Part shown: one piece after another, positions 9,754-17,988 of the stretch
How the letters are laid out: every line of letters starts with the position of its first letter
How positions within the stretch are numbered: position 1 is the stretch's first letter
Origin: Phenylobacterium montanum
GTDB lineage: Bacteria; Pseudomonadota; Alphaproteobacteria; Caulobacterales; Caulobacteraceae
NCBI RefSeq assembly: GCF_018135625.1
Contig: NZ_CP073078.1
Coordinates: 3,566,501-3,630,500, forward strand
Direction of reading: 5' to 3'
DNA length: 64,000 bases
Made by a program: the position numbers and the translations under genes
The notes under the pieces: model-generated
What the model was told of the DNA's origin: nothing
Database searches by the model: none
The model's input: only the letters and a program-made list of their open reading frames with translations

Positions 9754-10659
9754 ATGCGGGCCATATTGGGTCTGCTACTGATCGCACTCACGGGCGGGGC
9801 GGCGACCAGCGCCCTCGCCGCCGATGATGCGGCCTTGACGGCGCTGAACCGCGCCGCGTTCGACAAACCGAAAGCGGCGGCGGAACAGCCGAAAAAGCCA
9901 CGCTTCCAGGCCAGCTACCATGTGGGCGAAGGCCCGGCCGCGCCGGCCGAGAGCAGCCAGGCGCCCCTGGCCGCCGATCGTCTCCTCTCCGAGCGCGCCT
10001 GGGCGCTGACCGGGGGCTCGGCCACCTGGACCAGCCACTCGGTCAGCCGGCTCAACGACGACGGCGCGGTCGACACCCTGCGCATGACGGTGGTCGCCGC
10101 AGAGCGCGGCCCGGGCGGGGTGGTGCTGGCCTCGCCGGGCGGGCGGCTGCAGCCTGAGACCAACAGCGTCAACCTCGACTTCGAGCGTTCGGCCCCGATC
10201 ACCAGCGGCCGCTTCGCCCTGGACGTGGCGCCGCACTTCGGCGTGGCCATGAACGATCAGGGCGGCTCGGCCCTTGCTGGCGCCGCGGTGCGGCTGCAGC
10301 TGCCGCAGCGCCGCAACTCCATCGCCGGCCAGCTCGGCTTCCAGCCCGACCGCGAGGCCGACGGGACCCGGGGTCGCTGGTTCCTGTTCGCCGAAGGCAG
10401 CGGGGAGCTGGTGGGCGTCCACCTCAGCCGCAGCGGCGGCCTGATGCCCCGCGCCAACCTGACCGTCGACGACGGCGTCAATCCCACCGTGGTCAGCGAC
10501 AGCCAGGCCGGCGTCGGCTGGAAGAAGGGCGCGATGCAGGCCTCGTTCGGCTATGTCCACCGCGAGATCCGCAACGACCTCGGCTACGATACCAGCCGCC
10601 AGATCGGCGACATCAAGGGCGACATGGTGGCGTTCAGCTTCAGCTTGAAGTCGCGGTAG
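9754..10659 (+). CDS. Secreted protein of unknown function, possibly beta-barrel
   Basis: A 301-residue protein with a clear Sec signal peptide (hydrophobic ILGLLLIALTGGAATSALA, cleavage likely after ALA near residue 22). The mature part begins with a Lys/Ala/Pro-rich linker and then has alternating polar/apolar stretches suggestive of beta strands. The C-terminal segment (GVGWKKGAMQASFGYVHRE) faintly recalls outer-membrane barrel proteins of the LpxR/DUF2219 type, but I cannot assign a family. It stands alone between nrdA and an AT-rich island. Periplasmic or outer-membrane location is inferred from the signal peptide. Confidence 0.65.
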   Translation: MRAILGLLLIALTGGAATSALAADDAALTALNRAAFDKPKAAAEQPKKPRFQASYHVGEGPAAPAESSQAPLAADRLLSERAWALTGGSATWTSHSVSRLNDDGAVDTLRMTVVAAERGPGGVVLASPGGRLQPETNSVNLDFERSAPITSGRFALDVAPHFGVAMNDQGGSALAGAAVRLQLPQRRNSIAGQLGFQPDREADGTRGRWFLFAEGSGELVGVHLSRSGGLMPRANLTVDDGVNPTVVSDSQAGVGWKKGAMQASFGYVHREIRNDLGYDTSRQIGDIKGDMVAFSFSLKSR

Positions 10660-10980
10660 GGGGCGATCCATCGCTCCTTAGTCCCATGTCGGCCAGAGCT
10701 CCAAGCACGCAGGGAGCAAAGCCGCGCAGCATTCCGAGACATGGGCGCTCGAGCGGTGAGGCGTTAGGCAGGCAATCGCTTGTCTGCTGGCGAAATTCAA
10801 CTCATAATCGCACCACTTGCATCTCATCGATCAGCCGCGGAGGCTAGTGTCATTGATGAAATGCTAGGGAAGGCGACTCGAATCCGCAGCCGCGTCGGCG
10901 AAACAACGGGAACGGGCGTGTACCCTATGTCGAATTCACTCATGAAAGATAATAACGATCCTTGCGAAAAGGAATAAAGT
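10660..10980. other. 321-bp region leading into AT-rich island
   Basis: No credible gene. CCCATGTC at 10683-10690 and GACATGGG at 10738-10745 form an 8-bp inverted repeat 47 bases apart. From about 10790 the composition becomes clearly AT-richer than the rest of the window. A 65-codon frame at 10780-10977 has no ribosome binding site and no family features, so it is not called. Confidence 0.4.
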
Positions 10981-11166
10981 ATGAATTGGCGATTATTGGC
11001 ATATTATTCGCTTCTTTTAATTGGCGTATGCACGATTCTACTCGCACTTTATCTTTCCTATATACTCAAGATGAATTCTCATATGAGGTACGGAGTTACA
11101 TCTTTAATAGGGTTGGTTGGGTTTATCATAGCGACCGCAGCGAGACGATTTCGAGGGGACGGCTGA
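10981..11166 (+). CDS. Tiny two-helix membrane protein, unknown
   Basis: A 61-residue frame starting at the ATG at 10981 with AAGGA about 9 bases upstream. It contains two hydrophobic stretches (about residues 6-29 and 37-54) and a basic C-terminus (ARRFRG), consistent with a small inner-membrane protein. Its base composition is far more AT-rich than any other gene here, which suggests recent acquisition. No family is recognised. An overlapping frame at 10962-11195 is an alternative but is less protein-like. Confidence 0.4.
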   Translation: MNWRLLAYYSLLLIGVCTILLALYLSYILKMNSHMRYGVTSLIGLVGFIIATAARRFRGDG

Positions 11167-11426
11167 GGTTCGGATCAAGTTCTATACTAATCTGAACAAT
11201 TATTGGGCAGGCATCGGGGTGGCATAGAGGGGGCTCTCGGCGGACCAGCCGCTGATGTCTGAATGGGGGGCAGACCTCACCTTTCCGCGGCTGAGCTGAG
11301 CGCCGCCTTCAGCGTCGTGCCGGTGTTGACATCTGGTTCCCATGGCGAAGTCGCCGCGATCAAAGGCGGGCAAGAGAAGGAGGAAGCATAGGTGAGACGT
11401 CAAACTCACTACCGAGCAGTTCACTC
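11167..11426. other. Non-coding stretch between AT-rich island and DUF3089 gene
   Basis: Contains GTTCGGAT (11168-11175) with an imperfect partner ATCTGAAC about 14 bases on, a possible hairpin after the tiny membrane protein. The GC content returns to the background level from about 11210. No recognisable gene or transposon end was identified. Confidence 0.35.
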
Positions 11427-12545
11427 CTACCGCCCTACAAACGCCTCCGCCCGCTCCACCGCGTTGCGGCGCAGGTTCATGTAGAACAGGTTGTAGTCCA
11501 GGTCGTGATACACCCCGACCAGGGTCAGGGGGTCGCGGAAGCCTTCGCGGCGGCCGAAGGGGATATCGACCTCCAGCATGCCGTCTGAACAGCGTGCGCC
11601 GGTCAGACCAGCGACCGGCGCCGGCAGGCCGCTCAACCCGTGGACGGCGGGGATCGCGCCCTGGTTGGCGTCGGCCGGGGCTTCGCCGCCATAGCGCCAG
11701 TCCAGCGGGTTGACGCAGACGATGTCGTGGCCGGCCGCGCTCTGATAGCGCCCGTCCAGCCACATCAGCGCCGCGCCGCCGCTGCGGGTCTTGCCCTTGC
11801 CGGCGGCGACGCTGTTCCAGTCGACGATGCAGCCCGTCTGGCGCTCGGTGCGGCAGATCGGCAGGCCCTTGGCCTCGATCTCGGCAGGGACGAAGCCGCC
11901 GATGACATAGGCCGCCACCAGCCGCTTCTGCAGCGGCGTTCCGATGATCCGCTCCTGAAGCAGGCGCAGCGCGTGCAGCGAGCCCTGGCTGTGGCCGGCG
12001 ATGATGAACGGCCGCCCGCCATTGTCGTGAGCCATGTAGTCGTCGAAGGCGCGCAGGACGTCGGCATAGGCCAGGTCGATCGCCGCCTCGCCGTCGGGCG
12101 TATCGCGCATGAAGGCGCCCAGCACCGCCTGGCGATAATGCGGGGCGTAGATGCGGCAACAGCCGTTGAATACGCTGGCTTGGTAGCGCATCACCCCCGT
12201 CTCGATCCGGGTGGAGGGCGTCCCGGGCTCGTCATAGGCCGCGTTCCAATGCTCGCCCGCCAGGTAGGTGGTGGGGTGGATGAAGAAGACGTCGACCTTG
12301 GCCGCTCGGCCAGCGGGCTTGAGGCCGGTTTCGTCCGGGGTCAGGGCGGTCTCGCCGGGCGCGTCCGGGCGCGCCGCCCAGGCTTCGGGCCGGCGGTAGT
12401 CCGGAGCCGGCGGCGGAGGCTGGGCCGCGAAGGGCTCGGAGGGGCCTCGCATCAGCCCGCCCTCGGCGTGCAGCCGCTGGGCGAACAGGCCCGAGGCGGC
12501 CAGGACGGCGACCAGCGCCAGGGCGGCGCTCAGGCTCTTGCGCAT
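11427..12545 (-). CDS. DUF3089 alpha/beta-hydrolase-like secreted protein
   Basis: A 372-residue protein with an N-terminal signal segment (residues about 1-27, ending near LHAEG) and the DUF3089 pattern: VFFIHPTTY near residue 90, RIYAPHYRQA and a serine-hydrolase elbow GHSQGS near the middle. It is likely a periplasmic or surface lipase/esterase-like enzyme; the substrate is unknown. The start at 12545 is chosen because GGAGGGG lies just upstream and the signal peptide begins there; the longer open frame overlaps the efflux gene. It is the last gene of the first MFS efflux operon, 28 bases after the outer-membrane factor gene. Confidence 0.85.
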   Translation of the reverse strand: MRKSLSAALALVAVLAASGLFAQRLHAEGGLMRGPSEPFAAQPPPPAPDYRRPEAWAARPDAPGETALTPDETGLKPAGRAAKVDVFFIHPTTYLAGEHWNAAYDEPGTPSTRIETGVMRYQASVFNGCCRIYAPHYRQAVLGAFMRDTPDGEAAIDLAYADVLRAFDDYMAHDNGGRPFIIAGHSQGSLHALRLLQERIIGTPLQKRLVAAYVIGGFVPAEIEAKGLPICRTERQTGCIVDWNSVAAGKGKTRSGGAALMWLDGRYQSAAGHDIVCVNPLDWRYGGEAPADANQGAIPAVHGLSGLPAPVAGLTGARCSDGMLEVDIPFGRREGFRDPLTLVGVYHDLDYNLFYMNLRRNAVERAEAFVGR

Positions 12546-12573
12546 TCGGCGATTCCCCTCCGGTTTGGCGGGG

Positions 12574-13983
12574 TCAGCCCTTCCAGCCGCCGCCGAGCGC
12601 CTTGAAGATCGCGATCTGATCCTGAACGAGAGCTGAATCCGACGCAGCCACCGCAGCGTCGGCCGCGACCACGGTCTGTTCGGCGGTGAGGAGGTCCAGG
12701 GTGCTGATCGAGCCAGCCGAAAGCTGGCCGCGGGCCAGGTCGAAGGCTTCGTGCGCCCGGGCCTGGGCCTCGTCCAGGGCGCGGCGGTGATCCAGCTCGG
12801 CGCCATAGGCGGTCAGGGCCTGCTCAGCCTCCTTCAGCGCCTGCAGCACGGCGGAATCGAAGCCGTCCAGCGCGACCTCGGCCCCCGCCTTGGCCTGGCG
12901 GATACGGGCGCGGGGGGCCGATTGGTTGGGAAAGGCCCAGCTGATCTTGGGTCCGACGCCCCAGCCCAGGCCCGCGTTGGTGGCGATCAGCGAGGTGTCG
13001 TCGGCGAAGCCGCCCCAGAAGCCGGTCAAGGTGATGCGCGGGTAGAGGTCGGCGGTCGCCACCCCCACCCGCGCGGTAGCCCCGGCCAGCCGCAGCTCGG
13101 CCTGGCGCACGTCGGGCCGGCGCTTGAGGAGGGCCGCGCCGTCGCCCACGGGAATGGGCGCCGCCAGGCGCGGCGGGGTCACGCAGGCCTCGGCCTCGTG
13201 GGGGGCGTTGGCCGGGGTGCGGCCGAGAAGGGCGCCCAACTGGAACAGGGCGGCGCGCCTCTGCCCCTCCAACGGCGGCAGGGCGGCCCGGGCCTGGGCC
13301 ACCAGCCCGCGGCTCCTTACCACGTCGAACCGCGTGCCGGCGCCGACCTGGAGCCGCTGGTCGGCGATCTCGGCCTGGTGGCTGACCACATCGAGGGAAC
13401 GCTGGGCCACGGCCAACTGTTCGCCCAACGCGCAGACCTGGGCGTAGGCGCGGGCGGTCTCGGCCGCGACGGTGATCTTCAGTCCGTCCCGCGCGGCCCG
13501 GGCCGCGGCGGCGTCGGCCTTGGAAGCCTCGATCTGGCGGCGCAGGCGGCCGAACAGGTCGAACTCGTAGGAGACGTCGATCAGGTCGTCGAACAGCCAG
13601 ATGGTCTGGGGCTTGGCCCCCAGGATCTCGACGATCTCGTCCGTGGCCGGGTCGCGGCCATAGATCGAGCCGGAGGCCAGGGTGGTCGACGGATAGCGGC
13701 CGGCCCGCGTCGCCTCATAGACCGCCCTGGCCGCCGACAGGTTGGCCTGGGCCGCCTTCAGGTCGGTGTTGGCGGCGAAGGCCTCGGCGATCAGCTTGTC
13801 GAGCAGGGGGTCCTGATACAGACGCCACCAGTCGTCCGGCAGGGCGGCCGTCGTCTCCAGCTCCGGCCGCACCGAGACCAGGGGCCCGGCGGCGCCCGCT
13901 GGCGGGTTCGGGGCGCGATAGGTCGGGCCAACGAGGCAGCCGCTCAGGGAAAGGGCCAGGATCAGAGGGGCGGCGCGTCTCAT
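12574..13983 (-). CDS. NodT/OprM-type outer-membrane efflux lipoprotein (system 1)
   Basis: The 469-residue outer-membrane channel of a tripartite pump. It has a lipoprotein signal ending LSLSGC, then two repeats of the outer-membrane efflux family with RRPDVRQAELRLAGATA in the second half. The start ATG at 13983 overlaps the stop of the MFS gene as ATGA. It connects the inner-membrane MFS pump and HlyD adaptor to the outer membrane. The frame is open much further upstream, but that extension is the antiparallel-free shadow of the MFS gene. Confidence 0.92.
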   Translation of the reverse strand: MRRAAPLILALSLSGCLVGPTYRAPNPPAGAAGPLVSVRPELETTAALPDDWWRLYQDPLLDKLIAEAFAANTDLKAAQANLSAARAVYEATRAGRYPSTTLASGSIYGRDPATDEIVEILGAKPQTIWLFDDLIDVSYEFDLFGRLRRQIEASKADAAAARAARDGLKITVAAETARAYAQVCALGEQLAVAQRSLDVVSHQAEIADQRLQVGAGTRFDVVRSRGLVAQARAALPPLEGQRRAALFQLGALLGRTPANAPHEAEACVTPPRLAAPIPVGDGAALLKRRPDVRQAELRLAGATARVGVATADLYPRITLTGFWGGFADDTSLIATNAGLGWGVGPKISWAFPNQSAPRARIRQAKAGAEVALDGFDSAVLQALKEAEQALTAYGAELDHRRALDEAQARAHEAFDLARGQLSAGSISTLDLLTAEQTVVAADAAVAASDSALVQDQIAIFKALGGGWKG

Positions 13984-15593
13984 GCCGGGTCGGCCTCCCG
14001 CGGCGAAAAAAGCGGCCGGTGCGAGGCTGGCCCCAGCGGCGCGGGCTTGTGCGCCACCACCAGCATCAGGGCCAGCGCCGTGCAGGCGGAAATGGCGACA
14101 AAGGCGTCGATCACCCCCTGCGTCGCCGCGGTGCTGCGCACCACCCCGCCCAGGAGCGCGCCGGCGCGGGCGGGGCCAGAGCCGGGATCGCCGGCCCGGG
14201 CGGTGGCGGCGGCATAGGCGCCCAGGCGCTGGACCACGACCGGGTCGCCGGTCTGGACGTGCAGGCCGATCAGGTTGGAGGCGGTCTGCGAGCGCATCCG
14301 GGTGAAGGTGGCGACGAAGGCCACCCCCAGCTCGCCCCCCATCAGCCGCGCGGTCTGCACCGCCCCGCCGAAGGTCAGGGCGTCCTCGGGCCGCAGGTGC
14401 AGCACGGCGAAGAACAGGATGCCGGACAGGGCGAAGCTCTGCCCTACCGCCTGCAACAGCTGCGACGGCAGGAACTGATCCGAGTTCCAGATCGGAGTCA
14501 GGGTGCGCGAAACCATCAGGCAGGCCAGGCTGATGAAGATGAATCCGATCGAGGAGACCAGCCGCGGGTCGGTCCGCCGCAGCATCAGGGCCGCCAGCGG
14601 ACAGAAGACCAGCTGCGGCGCGGCGATCCAGATCAGGGTCTGGCCGACCTCCAGCGCCCGATAGCCGCGCACCGCCCCCAGATATTGCGGGATCAGGAAC
14701 GCCGTCGACAGGATGGTCAGGCGCAGGAATGAGATCAGCACCAGAAGCCTCGGCAAGGGCGGCGCCGCGGCGACCCTGAGATTGACACCGGGGTGGGCGG
14801 TCCTCAGCTCGTGAACGATGAAGCCGGCCACCAGCACACCGCCGGACAGCAGGAGGGCCGAGACCAGACCGGAATTCAGCCAGTCCAGCCGGTTGCCCTG
14901 GTCCAGTCCGGCATAGATCAAGGCCAGGCCCAGGCCGCCGAAGATCAGGCCGAACACGTCGGCCGGCGGGCGGGCCGGCAGCGGCGCCGTGCGCGTCACG
15001 CCCCAGTGCAGACAGCCGACCATGCCCAGCGCAAGGGGCACGTTCTGCCAGAAGATCCAGCGCCAGGTCAGGTGATCGACGTACCAACCCTCCAGCGAGG
15101 CGGAGATGTTCAGCGAAAGCTCGAGATTGAGGGCGTAGATCGCCACCCCATACGCCCAGTACTTGGGCGGGGTGTTCCTCAGGATGAAGCTCAGCGTCAG
15201 GGGCACGAAGAACCCCGAGGCCAGGCCGCCGGCGAACTGCAGCGCCAGGAGCATCGGCAGGTTGGTCGAGAAGGGCTCGATCAGCGAGATGATCGCGAAG
15301 GCCAGGGCGGAGTCGATCAGCGCCCGACGCGGCCCGAACATGCCGCCGATCCACACCGCGAAGGGCGCCACCAGCATCTGGGCGCAGGTCTGGGCGGTGG
15401 TGATCCAGGCGCCTTCGTCGAAGCCGGCATGCACCGCGCCGCGGATATCGGCCAGGCCGAAGGTCGAAAGCCGCCCGTTCAGGGTGGAGATGAAGGTGCC
15501 GAGCAGCACCGCCGCCAAGCCCAGCCAGGGAATGCTCTCGGGCGGGGCCGGCGGCGCCGGGGCCGCAGCAGGGACGGCCGCGGCGTCGCTCAT
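13980..15593 (-). CDS. MFS drug transporter, DHA2/EmrB-like (system 1)
   Basis: A 537-residue inner-membrane protein with about 14 hydrophobic segments, the size and pattern of the DHA2 drug:proton antiporters. The first helix reads FISTLNGRLSTFGLADIRG in place of the more usual LDTTIVNVALP, so it belongs to a divergent branch. The second-loop motif is GGMFGPRRALI. It overlaps the HlyD stop (ATGA at 15590-15593) and the outer-membrane factor start, so all three parts are translationally coupled. It exports an unknown compound. Confidence 0.92.
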   Translation of the reverse strand: MSDAAAVPAAAPAPPAPPESIPWLGLAAVLLGTFISTLNGRLSTFGLADIRGAVHAGFDEGAWITTAQTCAQMLVAPFAVWIGGMFGPRRALIDSALAFAIISLIEPFSTNLPMLLALQFAGGLASGFFVPLTLSFILRNTPPKYWAYGVAIYALNLELSLNISASLEGWYVDHLTWRWIFWQNVPLALGMVGCLHWGVTRTAPLPARPPADVFGLIFGGLGLALIYAGLDQGNRLDWLNSGLVSALLLSGGVLVAGFIVHELRTAHPGVNLRVAAAPPLPRLLVLISFLRLTILSTAFLIPQYLGAVRGYRALEVGQTLIWIAAPQLVFCPLAALMLRRTDPRLVSSIGFIFISLACLMVSRTLTPIWNSDQFLPSQLLQAVGQSFALSGILFFAVLHLRPEDALTFGGAVQTARLMGGELGVAFVATFTRMRSQTASNLIGLHVQTGDPVVVQRLGAYAAATARAGDPGSGPARAGALLGGVVRSTAATQGVIDAFVAISACTALALMLVVAHKPAPLGPASHRPLFSPREADPA

Positions 15594-16666
15594 GAGCGGC
15601 CGTCTCGGGCGTCGATCCGCGCCAGCACCGACAGGCCCGGCCGCAGGCGATCGGCCAGGCCGTCCGCGTCGTCGATGGCGATCTTCACCGCCACCCGCTG
15701 CACCACCTTGGTGAAATTGCCGGTGGCGTTGTCGGGGGGCAGCAGCGCGAACTGCGCGCCCGAGCCGGGGGCGAAGGCCAGGACGTGGCCCTTCATCACG
15801 TGGCCGGGATAGGCGTCGATGCGCACCTCTGCCTTCTGGCCCACGGCCATGTGGGTCAGCTGGGTCTCCTTGAAATTAGCGGTGACCCAGACCTTGGGCA
15901 GGGGGGTCAGGCTGGTGACCTGGCCGCCGGCGCCGACGAACTGGCCGGGCTTGACCTGGCGCTGGCCCAGCACCCCGTCCTGTGGAGCGACGATGCGGGT
16001 ATAGCCGAGGTTGATCCGCGCCAGCTGCAGGTTGGCGGTCTGGGCCTGGATCGCCGCCTGGGCCTGGGCCTCCTGCGCCGCCAGCACGCCGAGCTGGCGC
16101 TGGGCGGCCTCCACCTGGGCCTTGTTCTGGGCCTGCTGGGCGGAGAGCTGGGCGCGGGTGGTCTCCAGCTTTTCCCTGGCCTCGGTCGAGGAGGAGCCGA
16201 TGGCCAGCAGCTCCTTCTGCCGCGCCAGGTCGCGGCCGTTCTGCGCCAGGGTGGCGGTGGTCGAGGCCAAGACCGCCTTGGCCGCGTCCAGATTGGCCTG
16301 CTGCAGGCCGGCCTGGGCCTTTAGCGCCTCAGCCTGGGCGCTGGCCGAGGCGACATTGGCCTCGCCCTGGGCCACGGCCGCCTTGTAGTCGGTATCGACG
16401 ATCTGGGCGATCAGGTCGCCGGCCTTGACCCGCTGGTAGTCCTGCACCGGCATCTCGGCCACATAGCCTGGGACCTTTGAGGCGATGGGGGTGAAGTCCG
16501 ACTGCAGATAGGCGTCGTCGGTCTCCTGCCAGCCGGCCCGGCCCTGCCAACGGTCCCAGCGGCTGGTGACCACGATCAGAACCGTCAGGGCGACCAGGAA
16601 CACCAGGATCCGCCAGACGACTTCCGGCGCGGTGCGCCAATCGATCCCGAACCTGTGCTCGGCCAT
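15590..16666 (-). CDS. HlyD/EmrA-type membrane fusion protein (system 1)
   Basis: The periplasmic adaptor, 358 residues. One N-terminal membrane helix (about 15-37) is followed by YLQSDFTPIASKVPGYV (first lipoyl half), a long Ala/Gln-rich alpha-hairpin, the second lipoyl half around YTRIVAPQDGVLG and a beta-barrel domain ending in LRPGLSVLARID. The start ATG at 16666 is preceded by a GGGGG stretch; an upstream in-frame ATG at 16720 would add 18 non-conserved residues. It is the first gene of the operon. No dedicated regulator gene is adjacent. Confidence 0.92.
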   Translation of the reverse strand: MAEHRFGIDWRTAPEVVWRILVFLVALTVLIVVTSRWDRWQGRAGWQETDDAYLQSDFTPIASKVPGYVAEMPVQDYQRVKAGDLIAQIVDTDYKAAVAQGEANVASASAQAEALKAQAGLQQANLDAAKAVLASTTATLAQNGRDLARQKELLAIGSSSTEAREKLETTRAQLSAQQAQNKAQVEAAQRQLGVLAAQEAQAQAAIQAQTANLQLARINLGYTRIVAPQDGVLGQRQVKPGQFVGAGGQVTSLTPLPKVWVTANFKETQLTHMAVGQKAEVRIDAYPGHVMKGHVLAFAPGSGAQFALLPPDNATGNFTKVVQRVAVKIAIDDADGLADRLRPGLSVLARIDARDGRS

Positions 16667-16744
16667 TCGAAACCCCCGGGGACGCGCGCTTGAGGGTGCG
16701 ACGCAATAGCTGCGCCGCAAACTGGCGCCGCAGAATTTCCCCGT

Positions 16745-17878
16745 CTAGCCGAAGGCGGTGAAATAGCGCGCGATCAAGGCGGCATAGACACGGGTCAGGT
16801 CCGCGATGTGCTCAACCGGCGTGCATTCGTCCACCGCATGCATGGTGGCGTTGACCAGGCCCAGCTCGACCACCGGGCAGAGCTTTCGGATGAAGCGGGC
16901 GTCGGAGATGCCGCCGGTGGTGGAGAGCTCCGGCCGCCGGCCAAGCACCTCTTCGACCGCCTGGGCGCAGACTTCGACGAACGGGCCGGGCTCGGTCAGG
17001 AAGGCGTTGCCGGTCAGTTTGGCGACTAGGCCGACCTTGCCGGAAAAGCCGGCCTGCTCAGCGGCGCATTCGGCGATCAGCCAGTCGATCAGCCCCTGGC
17101 CGTCATGGGCCGGGTTGAAGCGGATGTTAAGCCGGGCCTTGGCCTGGGCCGGGATCACGTTGGTGGCGGGGTTGCCGACATCGATGGTGGTGACTTCCAG
17201 GTTCGAGGGCTGGAAGCCCGGATGGCCTTCATCCAGCACCCGCCCTTGCAACCGGGCCAGGAGCCGCACCAGGGGCGGGATCGGGTTGGCCGCCTGCTGC
17301 GGATAGGCCACGTGGCCCTGGGCGCCATCGACCGTGATCCAGGCGTTCAGGCTGCCGCGGCGGCCGATCTTGATCTGGTCGCCGAGGCGGGAGGACGATG
17401 TTGGCTCGCCCAGCACCACGTGGTCGATCCGTTCGCCCTCCGCGGCCAAGGCCTCGACCAGGCGGGCGGTGCCATCCTCGGCCGCGCCCTCCTCGTCGCC
17501 GGTGATCAGGAAGGAAAGCGAACCTGGGACTTGCGCCTCGCTGGCCGCGGCGGCGAAGGCGGCGATGGCGCCCTTCATGTCCACCGCCCCGCGGCCGTAC
17601 AGCACCCCCTCCTCGACCACCCCGGCGAAGGGCGGCTTCAGCCAGGCGCCGGCGTCGCCCACCGGCACCACGTCGGTATGGCCGGCGAAACAGAGGTTGG
17701 GCGCGGCGGTCCCGCGGCGGGCGTAGAGGTTCTCGATCTCGCCGAAGCGCATCCGCCGGCAGGCGAAGCCGGCGCTTTCCAGCGCCTGTTGCAGCACGTC
17801 CATCGCCCCCTCGTCGGCCGGGGTGACCGAGGGGCGGCGGATCAGGTCCTGGGCGAGGGCGACGGGATCGAGGCTCAT
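16745..17878 (-). CDS. dapE: Succinyl-diaminopimelate desuccinylase
   Basis: Hydrolyses N-succinyl-LL-diaminopimelate in lysine and peptidoglycan-precursor synthesis. The 377-residue M20 metallopeptidase-family enzyme shows the metal-site motifs in order: GHTDVVPVGD, YGRGAVDMKG, DEEGAAEDG (general-base Glu) and a late STTGGISDARF. The length is normal. It is a housekeeping gene standing between two efflux operons on the same strand, 78 bases upstream of the HlyD start of system 1. dapD, its usual partner, is not nearby. Confidence 0.94.
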   Translation of the reverse strand: MSLDPVALAQDLIRRPSVTPADEGAMDVLQQALESAGFACRRMRFGEIENLYARRGTAAPNLCFAGHTDVVPVGDAGAWLKPPFAGVVEEGVLYGRGAVDMKGAIAAFAAAASEAQVPGSLSFLITGDEEGAAEDGTARLVEALAAEGERIDHVVLGEPTSSSRLGDQIKIGRRGSLNAWITVDGAQGHVAYPQQAANPIPPLVRLLARLQGRVLDEGHPGFQPSNLEVTTIDVGNPATNVIPAQAKARLNIRFNPAHDGQGLIDWLIAECAAEQAGFSGKVGLVAKLTGNAFLTEPGPFVEVCAQAVEEVLGRRPELSTTGGISDARFIRKLCPVVELGLVNATMHAVDECTPVEHIADLTRVYAALIARYFTAFG

Positions 17879-17953
17879 GCCGTGCCGCTAGCGGCTTGCG
17901 GCGGCGAATGCAAATGCGACGTCCCGACCGCTGGCGTCGGCAGGCGATATTGT

Positions 17954-17970
17954 ATACTGGGGGAGGGTAT
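17954..17970. promoter_or_regulatory. Candidate CsoR/RcnR-family operator before CDF gene
   Basis: ATAC-TGGGGGAGG-GTAT at 17954-17970 is an ATAC/GTAT dyad around a G-rich centre, 18 bases before the CDF start. This resembles operators of the CsoR/RcnR/DmeR metal-sensing repressors (ATAC, G/C tract, GTAT). The G-tract is broken by one A, and no such regulator gene is nearby, so this is a proposal only. Confidence 0.35.
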
Positions 17971-17988
17971 CTTGAGGTTCCTTCCGCC

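Noticed and set aside
10760-10776. GTTAGGC-like sequence resembling an integron attC end
   Set aside because: No matching partner half, no integrase and no cassette structure nearby.
10780-10977. A 65-codon plus-strand frame in the AT-rich island
   Set aside because: No ribosome binding site, TTG-like start and no protein-like features; probably chance.
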